Shown piece by piece: positions 38,969-48,417 of a stretch of DNA of 64,000 bases (positions are counted from its first letter, which is position 1; every line of letters begins with the position of its first letter). The DNA comes from Methylomonas sp. ZR1. Lineage in GTDB: Bacteria > Pseudomonadota > Gammaproteobacteria > Methylococcales > Methylomonadaceae. Position numbers and translations under genes: made by a program. The DNA is taken from NCBI RefSeq assembly GCF_013141865.1, contig NZ_RCST01000001.1, positions 1 to 64,000 on the forward strand. The letters are read 5' to 3'. The notes beneath the pieces are model-generated. The model did no database searches and was not told the DNA's origin. It was given only the letters and a program-made list of their open reading frames with translations.

Positions 38969-40836
38969 TGATTCCTCCGGTCCGCCGGCGGCGGTTTGGG
39001 TGGTTGATCCCCGCTTGGGGGCTTGGGCGATGCTCCTGCATCGGCCGGTTTGGCGATAGCCTGTTCCAGAATGGTCCGTTCCAAATCGCCGGCTAAAATA
39101 CCTTTTTGTAGCAACTCGGGTAGCTGGCCGCTGATATTTAGGTTAAACGCCAGCGGATGGCCGGACAATACTTCCGGGTTATTGCCTTCCAGGCGTAAGC
39201 CCAGGTGATAGTCGCCGTTTGGGCGATAATTTACCTTGGCTTGCAGATTCCGGTAAACCAGGTTTTTGAGAGCCTTAAAGGCGATATTCTGACTATCGGC
39301 CGGTCCCATATAGCGTAACACACCCGGCTGTGTGCCGCTGAGGCTGCCGTCTTGCACATCTATGGCCCCCGCCGACAACTGCAACGGTAGTTCGCCGTCT
39401 ATTGAGCCGGTTCCGGAAATATTCGGATAATGCAGGCTTATTAAAAGTTGCGACAGATCGATGTCATGCAGTCGTAAAGTCAGCAGTATCGGCGTTTGCT
39501 CCAGCGGTATTTTGTCCGGTTTCAATTCCATGATGCCGCCGAATATTGCCAGATTGGCTTGGCTTAGTGTCAGTTCCTGATCGAGATAGCGGGCCTTGAT
39601 ACTAAGATTTTGCGCTATTAAGTCTTTACCTAATCCCAGCGTAGGTATCTCGGCAGACAAGTCCAAGGCGCGATCCGCCAGCTCCGGAATGTTCAGTTCC
39701 ACCTTGCCGTTCTCGATTTTCGCCGCGCCGGCCGTCAAGGCCAAATCGGCGATAATCAATTGTGCTGTTCCGGAAACATCTTGATTGCCTGGTCTATGCA
39801 GTTTTAGATTTCCGTGTGCCTTGCCGCCGGCAACCGTCCAACTGGCCGCCATGGCCGGTAACCAGGGCTTGATTAAATCGAATGCCTCGCTGGCGGCCAT
39901 GTCCAGGCGGCCGTTCATATCGATTGTTTGCTTGTTCGTCATCGACAAATCCATAGCCAGCAGAGACTGTTTATCTTTTGTCAGAAAGGCTTCAGCTTGC
40001 AGCGTGGCAAAGTTGTCCTGCGTAGTGGCGCTTGCACTGAGCTGCGTGGCGCTTAGTAGCGGGCTTAATTTGGCTAAGTCGTATGACTGGGTTTTTGCTC
40101 GCAAAGTCTGCGGTATCAGTAAGCTGTTGTTAAGCCACTCGATCAGCGACAGCGCGCCGGCATTTAGGTTGATTTGCTTGGCGGGGCTATCCAGTTGTTT
40201 GGCATTCAGTTCGAATATACTGCCAGTTGGCAGCCGTTGGACCTTGAGTTTGGCGGCGCTAAAACCGGGATCTATTTTTAGGTGAATGGATTGTTGGGCA
40301 TCCTGAAACCTTGCATTGATGGCATCGGCCGCACCTCGTGTGACGTCTGCTTGACCAGCAAAGCTGCTCAATCCCCAAGGCGTATCTACATCAACTTCCA
40401 GTTTCGCGATGCTCAATCGGTCCAGCGGTAAGCTGATAGGAGTGTTTTCCGATGTCTGCGTCGCAGCTTGGTCGGTAGGGTGGTAGTTGAATTTCAGCGC
40501 GGCGTGGCCGATGCTGACGTTGCTGATAGTTCGCTTTTCCAGATCGTAATCGGTTGAAACATTCTGCATCGCAACCGATAAGTTGCCAGCCGGTGTGGCG
40601 AGGCCGAAGCTGATTTCAGCCAGCTTGGCTTGCTTGGAATCAAACGACAGCCCCGACAACGAGGGTGGGCTGAGCGCGCTTTGTTTCAGCGCCTGTTGCA
40701 GTAGTAACTCCAGCAGAACTGAACGCTGCCACCATAGGGCCAGGCAAAATAACCCAAGCATCAGCAGCGTAATAGCCATCTTGCGCCGCCATGAACCGCG
40801 CTGCTGCAAATTATTTGTGGTGGCAGGCAAGTTCAT
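38965..40836 (-). CDS. ydbH: YdbH-like AsmA-family intermembrane transport protein
   Basis: A 623-residue protein anchored by one N-terminal transmembrane helix (about 18-40). A long beta-rich periplasmic body (hydrophobic-groove fold of the AsmA/TamB group) ends in a DUF748-like C-terminal part and a Pro-rich tail. YdbH, TamB and YhdP share anterograde phospholipid transport in E. coli. The ATG at 40836 (MNLPATTNN) was chosen because the anchor follows at normal distance; the frame open to 40971 is not needed. It is shorter than E. coli YdbH (about 880 residues). Confidence 0.8.
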   Translation of the reverse strand: MNLPATTNNLQQRGSWRRKMAITLLMLGLFCLALWWQRSVLLELLLQQALKQSALSPPSLSGLSFDSKQAKLAEISFGLATPAGNLSVAMQNVSTDYDLEKRTISNVSIGHAALKFNYHPTDQAATQTSENTPISLPLDRLSIAKLEVDVDTPWGLSSFAGQADVTRGAADAINARFQDAQQSIHLKIDPGFSAAKLKVQRLPTGSIFELNAKQLDSPAKQINLNAGALSLIEWLNNSLLIPQTLRAKTQSYDLAKLSPLLSATQLSASATTQDNFATLQAEAFLTKDKQSLLAMDLSMTNKQTIDMNGRLDMAASEAFDLIKPWLPAMAASWTVAGGKAHGNLKLHRPGNQDVSGTAQLIIADLALTAGAAKIENGKVELNIPELADRALDLSAEIPTLGLGKDLIAQNLSIKARYLDQELTLSQANLAIFGGIMELKPDKIPLEQTPILLTLRLHDIDLSQLLISLHYPNISGTGSIDGELPLQLSAGAIDVQDGSLSGTQPGVLRYMGPADSQNIAFKALKNLVYRNLQAKVNYRPNGDYHLGLRLEGNNPEVLSGHPLAFNLNISGQLPELLQKGILAGDLERTILEQAIAKPADAGASPKPPSGDQPPKPPPADRRNQ

Positions 40837-40921
40837 AGTCTGCCGTAGCCGGTCTGTTGCGTGACTAACCAGTACATGGCAGCTGGGAGTTTGGGGCGAT
40901 AGACACGCAAAATCGGCTGCC

Positions 40922-41983
40922 TCAGCCCAAACGCTCGATAAAGGCATCGACTTGCTCAGCCTGCGTCGCAAAACTGGTGACCAAACGCACCAATACTTCC
41001 TGGTCGGCTACCAGACCAGGGTTTGCGCGCGGCGGATTCCAGGGGTAAAACACCGCCCCTTGTTGTTGCAAGAGGTCCGCGTGCGCTTGGTCTAGCACGG
41101 CAAACACCTCATTGGCTTCTGCATGCCAGGCCAGGCGGGCGTTTTTTGAATGGGCAATGCCGTTTTGCAAACGCGCCGCCATCGCGTTGGCGTGGCAGGC
41201 GAGATTCAGCCAAAGTCCGTCGTCTAAATACGCTTCAAACTGACAGGCGATAAACCGGCTTTTAGATACCAACTGCGCGGCGCGCTTGCGGATAAACGGT
41301 AAATCTTTGGCCTGTGCCGGATTCATAAACACCAAGGCTTCCGCGCACCAGCAGCCGTTTTTGGTGGCGCCGAAAGACACAATATCTATCCCTAGTTTCC
41401 AGCTCATTTCCGCAGGCGTTAACCCCAGCGAGACTAGCGCATTGGCAAAGCGCGCGCCGTCCATGTGCAAGGGTAAGCCGTAAGTTTGGGCAATGTCGGC
41501 AATCGCGGCAATTTCCTCCGGTTGATAAAGCGTGCCGATCTCGGTGGCCTGAGTGATGGAAATGGCCATCGGTTGCCCGGCATGCACAAAATTAGGCGGG
41601 AAACGCTCGATTTCCGCTTTCAGATTTTCCGGATCGATTTTGCCGTTGTCGCCGTCCACTGGCGCCAACCGTGCGCCATGCGTGAAAAACTCCGGTGCGC
41701 CGCATTCGTCTTCCAGCATGTGTGCTTCTCGATGGCAAAACGAGACGCCGCCCGGACGGTTGACGGCCGCCAGCGCCAGCGAATTGGCGGCCGTGCCGGT
41801 GCTGACGAAATAGACTGCAACTTCCCGTTCGAATAGCTCGTTAAACTGTTGCTCGATTTTGCGATCCAGCGCGCTGGCGCCATAGGGGGCTGAAAAGCCC
41901 GCGGAGGCAGCCAACAAGCGTTGGGAAATGGCCGGATGAGCGCCGGCCCAGTTATCGGATGCAAAATTCATGGTTGCTATCAT
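40922..41983 (-). CDS. ltaE: Low-specificity L-threonine aldolase
   Basis: A PLP enzyme of about 353 residues that splits threonine or allo-threonine into glycine and acetaldehyde. The cofactor lysine is in SFGATKNGCW and the family N terminus FASDNWAGAHP is clear. Starts at 41983 or 41971 (MNFASDNWAG) are both plausible; the frame open to 42043 is not. It could supply glycine, relevant to serine/glycine flow with serA-serB in the same window, but it is not in an operon with them. Confidence 0.92.
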   Translation of the reverse strand: MIATMNFASDNWAGAHPAISQRLLAASAGFSAPYGASALDRKIEQQFNELFEREVAVYFVSTGTAANSLALAAVNRPGGVSFCHREAHMLEDECGAPEFFTHGARLAPVDGDNGKIDPENLKAEIERFPPNFVHAGQPMAISITQATEIGTLYQPEEIAAIADIAQTYGLPLHMDGARFANALVSLGLTPAEMSWKLGIDIVSFGATKNGCWCAEALVFMNPAQAKDLPFIRKRAAQLVSKSRFIACQFEAYLDDGLWLNLACHANAMAARLQNGIAHSKNARLAWHAEANEVFAVLDQAHADLLQQQGAVFYPWNPPRANPGLVADQEVLVRLVTSFATQAEQVDAFIERLG

Positions 41984-42115
41984 GGCGGTGATGTTTAATG
42001 TATGGGCTATACGACGGTATGAACTATACCAACGATACCGCAATCCGACACGCGAGCCTGGCTTTCGTTCGGCGTATTCCCGGAAAATAGCAATCTTTTA
42101 AGGCACTCTCAACTC

Positions 42116-43087
42116 ATGCAAAATACCATTCGCGATCTCGTGCTTCAGGCGACCGGTGCCGATGATGCATTTCAACTTGAAACCATTCAAAGCCTTTGGA
42201 GCGGCTACGGCTATATTTTGCGCTATGGCGTAAGCGGCTGCGACAGTGCTAGCGTGATCGTCAAACACGTAAAACTGTCGGCACAAAGTCTGCAAACGCC
42301 CGGTTCCAATGAAGATTTATCGCATCGGCGCAAAGTCCGCTCTTATCAGATAGAGGCGGCCTGGTACCAAAGCTGGGCCAAACGTTGCGACGCGGATTGC
42401 CGAGTCCCGGCGTGTTTAGCTTTCGAAATGTTCGGTGAGGATATAGTCATGGTCTTGGAAGATCTGCATCCGGTGGGGTTTCCGCAACGTCACTCGCGGG
42501 CCGGGGAACGGGAGATACGCACATGTTTAAATTGGCTGGCCAATTTTCATGCCACGTTTATCGGTGAAAATCCTAGTGGTTTGTGGCCCACCGGCACTTA
42601 TTGGCATTTGCAAACCCGGCCCAACGAATGGGAGGCCTTGCAGGATATTGTCTTGAAAAATGCCGCGCCGATGATTGATCAAAAACTGCGCGATACGCCG
42701 TATCAAACCTTTGTGCACGGCGATGCCAAATTGGCCAATTTTTGTTTTTCGGCGGACGGCAGCCGGGTCGCGGCAGTGGATTTTCAATACGTCGGCGGCG
42801 GCTGCGGCATCAAGGATGTCGCGTATTTTATCGATAGCTGTTTGGGCCAGGAAGAATGTCAGCGCCGGGAGAGCGAATTGCTGGATATTTATTTTCAGGC
42901 TTTGCAACAGGCATTGCGGCGTCAACAAAAACCCGTCGATGCCGATGCGGTCGAACGTGATTGGCGGGCACTTTATCCAGTAGCCTGGACCGATTTTCAC
43001 CGATTTTTAAAAGGCTGGAGTCCCGGCTATTGGTCACCCAACAGCTATAGTGAACGGCTGGCGCGGCAAGTCATCGCCCAATTATAA
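42116..43087 (+). CDS. Choline/aminoglycoside kinase-like phosphotransferase
   Basis: A 323-residue kinase of the APH/choline-kinase superfamily. The catalytic loop is [13 protein letters not shown] (HGD-x4-N) and the metal-binding motif is [10 protein letters not shown]. The ATP-lysine region is VIVKHVKLS near residue 45. It resembles the ecdysteroid-kinase-like (DUF1679) branch more than resistance enzymes, so its substrate is unknown. The IMPase-like gene begins 17 bp downstream, suggesting a paired kinase/phosphatase function. Confidence 0.8.
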   Translation: MQNTIRDLVLQATGADDAFQLETIQSLWSGYGYILRYGVSGCDSASVIVKHVKLSAQSLQTPGSNEDLSHRRKVRSYQIEAAWYQSWAKRCDADCRVPACLAFEMFGEDIVMVLEDLHPVGFPQRHSRAGEREIRTCLNWLANFHATFIGENPSGLWPTGTYWHLQTRPNEWEALQDIVLKNAAPMIDQKLRDTPYQTFVHGDAKLANFCFSADGSRVAAVDFQYVGGGCGIKDVAYFIDSCLGQEECQRRESELLDIYFQALQQALRRQQKPVDADAVERDWRALYPVAWTDFHRFLKGWSPGYWSPNSYSERLARQVIAQL

Positions 43088-43104
43088 AATTACCAGGAGA
43101 ACCG

Positions 43105-43989
43105 ATGCGCTTGTCGACGGACGATCTGTATTTACTCGGCCAGTGTGCCATCTCCGCGGCGATGCAGGCCGGACAATTGATTGCCAGGCGTGCGCATAAT
43201 GCGGTTGTTGTAAACAGCAAAGACGGCGGCACCAGTCTGGCTGCTCGGGTAGTGACGGAAATCGATCATTTGAGTCAGGAGCTTATTCTGCAAACCTTGC
43301 GGCCGATCTGCGCCAGATACGATTTGGCTTTATTGTCGGAAGAAAGTCCGGATGACGGCGCGCGTCTGCAACACGACTATTTCTGGTGTATCGATCCTTT
43401 AGACGGCACCTTGCCGTTTATCGAAAACGTGCCGGGTTATTCGGTGTCCATCGCCCTGGTATCGCGCGCCGGAGAGGCGCTGATTGGCGTCGTTTACGAT
43501 CCCTTAACTCACACGCTCTATCGGGCGATTAAAGGCCAAGGCGCTTGGCAAAACCAACACGCTTTTAAGCCGGCACCGCCTGCGCCAGTCTTGACGTTCA
43601 TTACCGATAAAAGCTTTGCTCACGACCCCTTGTACCAAGCTACGCAAGTCGAATTGCAACGGATTGCCGTTGAGTTGGGCTATGCCGAGGCCAAGCTGCG
43701 TTTGCAAGGCGGCGCGGCCTTAAATGCCTGCCAAGCGTTGACTGAGGCGCCGGCGTGTTATTTCAAATTTCCTAAGCCGGATAAGGGCGGCGGCAGCGTG
43801 TGGGATTACGCGGCCACCGCTTGTTTGTTCCAGGAAGCCGGCGCGCCGGTCAGCGATATACGCGGTAATGTGCTGGTATTAAATCCGAACGGCTCGACGT
43901 TTATGAATCATTGCGGCGTGTTGTATTGCTCCGACCAAGCTATCGCCGACACCATGATCAGGCTTTACCGGCAGTTACGGCAGGGATAA
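43105..43989 (+). CDS. Inositol monophosphatase-family phosphatase
   Basis: A 294-residue metal-dependent phosphatase of the IMPase/CysQ fold. The metal sites are EESPDD, DPLDGTLPF and the late Asp in GGSVWDYAATACLF. The usual subfamilies hydrolyse inositol phosphate, 3'-phosphoadenosine 5'-phosphate or fructose bisphosphate; sequence does not decide. An AGGAGA ribosome site precedes the ATG. Linked to the upstream kinase-like gene. Confidence 0.85.
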   Translation: MRLSTDDLYLLGQCAISAAMQAGQLIARRAHNAVVVNSKDGGTSLAARVVTEIDHLSQELILQTLRPICARYDLALLSEESPDDGARLQHDYFWCIDPLDGTLPFIENVPGYSVSIALVSRAGEALIGVVYDPLTHTLYRAIKGQGAWQNQHAFKPAPPAPVLTFITDKSFAHDPLYQATQVELQRIAVELGYAEAKLRLQGGAALNACQALTEAPACYFKFPKPDKGGGSVWDYAATACLFQEAGAPVSDIRGNVLVLNPNGSTFMNHCGVLYCSDQAIADTMIRLYRQLRQG

Positions 43990-44088
43990 GCGAACAAGTT
44001 GCCCGTGTCATGATTATTGCTATTGAATGAGGCCCGATAGACGCAAGGTTTTGAATCTATCGGGTATCGATGGTGGCTTCGGTCTTTT

Positions 44089-44289
44089 TCAGCAGGGAAA
44101 CAAATCCTGGAAGTGGCGCTTATAAAATCGGTTTTTGGAGCGGGCTTTCAAAAATGCGGCAAACAGGTGTTCGGGCACGTGGCAAAAATCCTGAGCTTGC
44201 CGGTCTTTGAACGATACTCGCAGTTTATGGGTTTGTTCGTCGTAGCCGATCACGTCGATGGTGCTGGATTTAACTGATTGCATTTGCAT
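44089..44289 (-). CDS. KTSC domain protein
   Basis: A 66-residue protein nearly filled by a KTSC domain: SSTIDVIGYDEQTHKLRVSF, then FCHVPEHLFAAFLKARSKNRF. KTSC domains occur alone or fused to lysyl-tRNA synthetase-like or nuclease proteins and their role is uncertain. The ATG at 44289 is preceded by GGAGG at good spacing, so longer readings to 44355 were rejected. Confidence 0.8.
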   Translation of the reverse strand: MQMQSVKSSTIDVIGYDEQTHKLRVSFKDRQAQDFCHVPEHLFAAFLKARSKNRFYKRHFQDLFPC

Positions 44290-44430
44290 AGTAGCCTCCG
44301 GGAATTTCATGCTAAAACTGTGTCGGTGAGGCATGGCTAAATACGAATAGTTCAATCGGCAATTACTTATCGAGACTACGTAAAACTATAGCTTCCCTAA
44401 TTTTTCAATCACTCGTTTGGAGACGTAACG

Positions 44431-45126
44431 ATGCAAACTGTTTTAATCACCGGCGCCAATCGCGGCTTGGGTCTGGAGTTTTGCCGGCAATATGCCGCCG
44501 CCGATTACCAGGTCATCGCGGCCTGCCGCAAGCCGGACCAGGCCGAACATTTGGCGGCGCTTGCCAAACAATACTCGCACATTCAAATCGAGACACTGGA
44601 TGTGGCGGATTTCAGTCAAATCGATGCGTTGGCAAGCAAGCTAGCCGACCGCAAAATCGATGTCTTGCTGAATAATGCCGGCGTTTATGGCGATCAAGCC
44701 GGTCGCGGTTTCGGGCAACTGGATTATCAAACCTGGGCAAACGTGCTGGCGGTCAACGTGATGGCGCCACTTAAATTGGCCGAAGCCTTCCTGCCACAGC
44801 TGCAGCGCGGCGACAAACGCTTGATCGTGGCCTTGAGCAGCTTGATGGGTAGCATGACCGACAATACCAGCGGCGGCAGCATCCTGTACCGCTCCAGCAA
44901 GGCCGGTTTGAATGCGGCCTTGAAGAGCCTGTCCATCGATTTGCGGCCTTCGTCCATCGGCGTATTGATTCTGCATCCGGGTTGGGTCAGAACTGATATG
45001 GGCGGACCGAACGGCTTGATCGACGTTGAAGAAAGCGTATCGGGCATGCGTAAAGTGATAGCCAATTTCAGCTTGGCCGATAGCGGCAGCTTTGTTAAAT
45101 ACGATGGCTCAGCATTGCCTTGGTAA
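44431..45126 (+). CDS. Short-chain dehydrogenase/reductase
   Basis: A 231-residue NAD(P)-dependent oxidoreductase of the classical SDR fold, C-factor/sniffer-like branch. The cofactor motif is TGANRGLGLEF, the structural motif LLNNAGVYG, and the catalytic residues are Ser in ALSSLMGS and Tyr-x3-Lys in YRSSKAGL. Substrate unknown. It stands alone, with a ribosome site TTGGAGACG before the ATG. Confidence 0.9.
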   Translation: MQTVLITGANRGLGLEFCRQYAAADYQVIAACRKPDQAEHLAALAKQYSHIQIETLDVADFSQIDALASKLADRKIDVLLNNAGVYGDQAGRGFGQLDYQTWANVLAVNVMAPLKLAEAFLPQLQRGDKRLIVALSSLMGSMTDNTSGGSILYRSSKAGLNAALKSLSIDLRPSSIGVLILHPGWVRTDMGGPNGLIDVEESVSGMRKVIANFSLADSGSFVKYDGSALPW

Positions 45127-45217
45127 GCTTTTTGGCTTCTAAGTTTTCGCGTCTTAAATAAGTCAGTATCAGAACCACTGCTTAGGTCTGCATAAGCGGT
45201 GCGTATACCCCCTCAAG

Positions 45218-45287
45218 CTAATGATCATTAGTGATAAAAATATCGAATCGAAACGTTATTGCTTGCATAAAAATTTCGATTCGATAT
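45218..45287. promoter_or_regulatory. Two palindromes upstream of the carbonic anhydrase gene
   Basis: A perfect 14-bp palindrome CTAATGATCATTAG (45218-45231) is followed by a perfect 14-bp inverted repeat with a 20-bp spacer (45240-45253, ATATCGAATCGAAA, with 45274-45287). They lie 103-172 bp before the carbonic anhydrase start in an otherwise gene-free 263-bp gap. The first looks like an operator; the second could be an operator pair or an RNA hairpin. Confidence 0.55.
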
Positions 45288-45389
45288 TATTTGTTCGGCG
45301 CCGATACGATCTTCCAATACATCGGTTGCTTAAGTGCGACGCCTAAGAATCGCATCGTTTACATCGCAACGACACAAGAGGAGGGGTTT

Positions 45390-46022
45390 ATGCAGACTCC
45401 CAACAAATTGCTGCTGGAAAACAAAGCCTGGTCAGAAGCCATGACCGGTAAACAGCCCGACTACTTCATCAATATGGCCAAGGAGCAACATCCGGAGTTT
45501 TTATGGATAGGCTGTTCCGACAGCCGCGTGCCGGTCGATACCATCGTTCATGCCCAACCCGGCGAAATATTTGTCCACCGCAATATCGCCAATCAAGTCA
45601 TCACCACCGATTTTAACGGTTTAAGCGTGTTGCAGTACGCGATTAACGCCTTAAAGGTCAAGCATGTGATCGTCTGCGGCCATTATGGCTGCGGTGGTGT
45701 TGAAGCCGCTTTGCGCCAGCAACGCGGCGATTTGGCCATTGCCAACAAGTGGTTGACGCACATTAAGGAAGTATATCGCTTGCACCAAGACGAACTGGAC
45801 AATTTGCAGCCCGAACGCAAACTCAACAAATTGATCGAGTGGAATGTCATCGAACAAGTGCAACGTCTGGCCCACACCTCTATCGTGCAATCGGCCTGGA
45901 AGTCCGGCCAAAAAGTCAGTTTGCGCGGCTGGGTATACGGTTTGCACGACGGTTTGTTGAATGAATTGATACACATCGACGCCACCTCGCCGATTCACAA
46001 CATCTACCAATATGCCCATTAA
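45390..46022 (+). CDS. can: Beta-class carbonic anhydrase
   Basis: A 210-residue zinc enzyme interconverting CO2 and bicarbonate. Zinc ligands are C42 (GCSDSRVP), H98 and C101 (CGHYGCGGV), with the Asp44/Arg46 dyad. Length and the ASSPIHNIY-like end match the E. coli Can type. The ATG at 45390 is preceded by AGAGGAGGGG; the longer reading from 45231 runs through the palindromes and is rejected. A SulP transporter starts 30 bp downstream. Confidence 0.95.
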   Translation: MQTPNKLLLENKAWSEAMTGKQPDYFINMAKEQHPEFLWIGCSDSRVPVDTIVHAQPGEIFVHRNIANQVITTDFNGLSVLQYAINALKVKHVIVCGHYGCGGVEAALRQQRGDLAIANKWLTHIKEVYRLHQDELDNLQPERKLNKLIEWNVIEQVQRLAHTSIVQSAWKSGQKVSLRGWVYGLHDGLLNELIHIDATSPIHNIYQYAH

Positions 46023-46052
46023 GGCTCCCAGTTATCCGCACGGAGACCGTCT

Positions 46053-47645
46053 ATGAAAATGCAGTTTAATGATTACCTGAAATATTTTCGTCAGGATTTT
46101 TCGGCCAGCATTGTGGTATTTCTGGTGGCCTTACCCTTGTGTTTGGGGGTGGCGTTGGCGTCCGGCGCACCCTTATTCGCCGGGGTTATCGCCGGCATGA
46201 TCGGCGGTATCGTTGTGTCCTTGTGCAGCGGTTCGCAGCTCAGTGTCTCCGGCCCCGCGGCTGGCCTGACGGTCATCGTCTTCAACGCCATCGAAACCTT
46301 GGGCAATTACAAGGCTTTCTTGTTGAGCCTGATGTTTGCCGGGATTTTCCAAATGCTGTTCGGTTTCCTTCGGGCCGGGGCGATTGCCGCGTTTTTCCCT
46401 ACCGCGGTGATCAAAGGTATGTTGGCGGCTATCGGTATGATCCTGATCATCAAGCAAACCCCGCACGCCACCGGTTACGATGAGGGCTACGCGGCGGACG
46501 AGAGTTATATGCCGGATACCGCCGGTTCCAGCTTCATCGAGTTTACCCACTCACTGCACGGCATTTCGCCCGGCGCGACTCTGGTGGCTGGCGTGGCCTT
46601 ATTGATTCTGATTTTTTGGGAAAGCGCTTTCATCAAACAATTTAATGCCTTGCGGATGATTCCAGGGCCGTTGTTGGCGGTGATTTGGGGCGTGTCTTTC
46701 AATGCCTGGGCCTTGGCGGCGGCGCCTGAATGGTCCATCGGCGTCAAGTATCTGGTGTCTTTGCCGGAACTTGGCTCCACCAGCAATTTTGTTAACCAGT
46801 TGCGCTTGCCGGATTTCAGCTATCTCGGCAATCCCAAGATATACAGCATCGCGCTCACCCTGGCCATCATCGCCAGCCTGGAGACCCTGCTGAGCGTTGA
46901 AGCGGTGGATAAGCTCGATCCGCATAAGCGCGTTTCGCCGACCAATCGCGAATTGAAAGCCCAAGGCCTGGGCAACCTGCTCAGCGGATTGATAGGTGGT
47001 TTGCCGATCACGGCCGTGATTGTGCGCAGTTCGGCTAACATCAATGCCGGCGGTCAAACCCGGGTATCCAGCTTTTTCCATGGGGTGTTGTTATTGATCA
47101 GCGTATTGTTTTTCGCGCATTTTCTGAACATGATCCCATTAGCCTGTCTGGCGGCAATCTTGCTGCAAACCGGTTACAAGCTGGCGAAGCCGGCCATGTT
47201 TGTGGAGTTTTACCAAAAAGGTTTGAATCAATTTGTGCCGTTTGCGATTACCGTGTTCGCGATTTTATTTACCGACTTGTTGGAAGGTATCGCGATTGGC
47301 ATGGTGTGCGGTATTTTTTTCGTCTTGCGGGCCAACTTCCATGCGGCTATCACCTTAACCCAGCATGGGCCCAACTACTTGCTGAGGCTGCACAAGGACG
47401 TGTCTTTTTTAAATAAAGCCTTACTTCGTAACTATCTTGCCGGTATCGCCGACGATAGCGAATTGATCATTGACGGCGGCAAAGCCCTGTTTATCGATCA
47501 CGATATTCTGGAAACGCTGAGCGATTTCCTGCAAGCGGCACCGGATCGCAATATCCAAGTGGAATTACAAGGTTTGGCCTTGGAGTCGCGATTGCTTGAG
47601 CAGGAAGCCGTTTTCATACCCCGCTTGGCTGCGGCTGGGCATTAG
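46053..47645 (+). CDS. SulP-family anion (probable bicarbonate) transporter
   Basis: A 530-residue inner-membrane protein with the SLC26/SulP core (about 12-14 transmembrane segments; PLCLGVALASGAPLFAG near residue 28) and a reduced C-terminal STAS-like domain (about 445-525). SulP proteins carry sulfate, bicarbonate or dicarboxylates. Cotranscription with a carbonic anhydrase argues for bicarbonate, as in BicA-type systems; methanotrophs release and also fix CO2. Substrate is inferred. Confidence 0.88.
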   Translation: MKMQFNDYLKYFRQDFSASIVVFLVALPLCLGVALASGAPLFAGVIAGMIGGIVVSLCSGSQLSVSGPAAGLTVIVFNAIETLGNYKAFLLSLMFAGIFQMLFGFLRAGAIAAFFPTAVIKGMLAAIGMILIIKQTPHATGYDEGYAADESYMPDTAGSSFIEFTHSLHGISPGATLVAGVALLILIFWESAFIKQFNALRMIPGPLLAVIWGVSFNAWALAAAPEWSIGVKYLVSLPELGSTSNFVNQLRLPDFSYLGNPKIYSIALTLAIIASLETLLSVEAVDKLDPHKRVSPTNRELKAQGLGNLLSGLIGGLPITAVIVRSSANINAGGQTRVSSFFHGVLLLISVLFFAHFLNMIPLACLAAILLQTGYKLAKPAMFVEFYQKGLNQFVPFAITVFAILFTDLLEGIAIGMVCGIFFVLRANFHAAITLTQHGPNYLLRLHKDVSFLNKALLRNYLAGIADDSELIIDGGKALFIDHDILETLSDFLQAAPDRNIQVELQGLALESRLLEQEAVFIPRLAAAGH

Positions 47646-47678
47646 CGGGAAACACGTTCATAGGCTCTGCGACACGCG

Positions 47679-47712
47679 GGCTTTGCATATCAATCCAGCA
47701 AGATGCAAAGCC
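47679..47712. repeat. Hairpin between the SulP gene and the VPLPA gene
   Basis: Perfect 10-bp arms GGCTTTGCAT (47679-47688) and its complement (47703-47712) with a 14-base loop. No T run follows on either strand, so it may be a stabilising 3' structure of the convergent genes rather than a classical terminator. Confidence 0.5.
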
Positions 47713-47742
47713 TTGCGCTCGGCAGATCCGATGCCTTACGAA

Positions 47743-48417
47743 CTATTTTATGACACGCTGTTTTCTTTGAGTGATGCCGGCCAGTCCCAGGGCTGAAGCA
47801 AATAGCCAGACACTTGCTGGCAACGGGACCACGGACGCCTGTATGTGATAACTGTAACCCGCTTTTATGTTATCGACTGCTGCGAAGCCGTCCATGCTGA
47901 GGGATTCATTGCTTAGGGTTCCGAACCAAGACGATGGGTTTGGGTTGGGCATTGTCACACAGGAAGGAATAAGGCCCTGTGGGATAGTACAACCGAGAGA
48001 TGCCGACTCCGACTGAAACGCCGTGTCGCTGGTCATAAGACTAAACAAACTCGGGAAATTGAAGCTATGGATTGCGCCGTTCAGCGTGACGTTGGCGTTG
48101 GTAAACAATAGCTTGTCGGTAATTTCACCGCTTGCAGACGTTGTAGAAGGACTTGCCGTGCTTTGATAGCGCTCGACGTCAAATGACCCGGAAATACTGA
48201 ACGGTCCTAGATTCTCACTTGGCTCCGAACCGTCTGCGCCGACTACGATAAAAGAGGGGATGTAGGTAGCAAAGCTTCCCGCTGAGTTAATAACGTAATG
48301 AGTCGTTGCAGTCTTGATGAAATCCGAGCCGGCAACCACGGTTGCTTGCGCGGAACTGATCGCCAGCACGCCGCCTAACAGAACGATACCGCGTGAAATA
48401 GCCAAAGATCTAAACAT
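47743..48417 (-). CDS. VPLPA-CTERM sorting-domain protein
   Basis: A 224-residue exported protein. The N terminus is a signal peptide ending near SAQA. The C terminus has the tripartite sorting signal: VPLPA, a hydrophobic segment (SVWLFASALGLAGI) and a basic tail (RKQR). Such proteins are processed by an exosortase-type enzyme and go to the surface or extracellular matrix. The body is Ser/Thr-rich and beta-rich with two cysteines (CTIPQG, SCVTM) and no recognised domain. The exosortase is not in the window. Confidence 0.82.
   Translation of the reverse strand: MFRSLAISRGIVLLGGVLAISSAQATVVAGSDFIKTATTHYVINSAGSFATYIPSFIVVGADGSEPSENLGPFSISGSFDVERYQSTASPSTTSASGEITDKLLFTNANVTLNGAIHSFNFPSLFSLMTSDTAFQSESASLGCTIPQGLIPSCVTMPNPNPSSWFGTLSNESLSMDGFAAVDNIKAGYSYHIQASVVPLPASVWLFASALGLAGITQRKQRVIK

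Noticed and set aside
45231..45389. N-terminal extension of the carbonic anhydrase
   Set aside because: It would translate the perfect inverted repeats; the ATG at 45390 has a strong ribosome site and matches family length.
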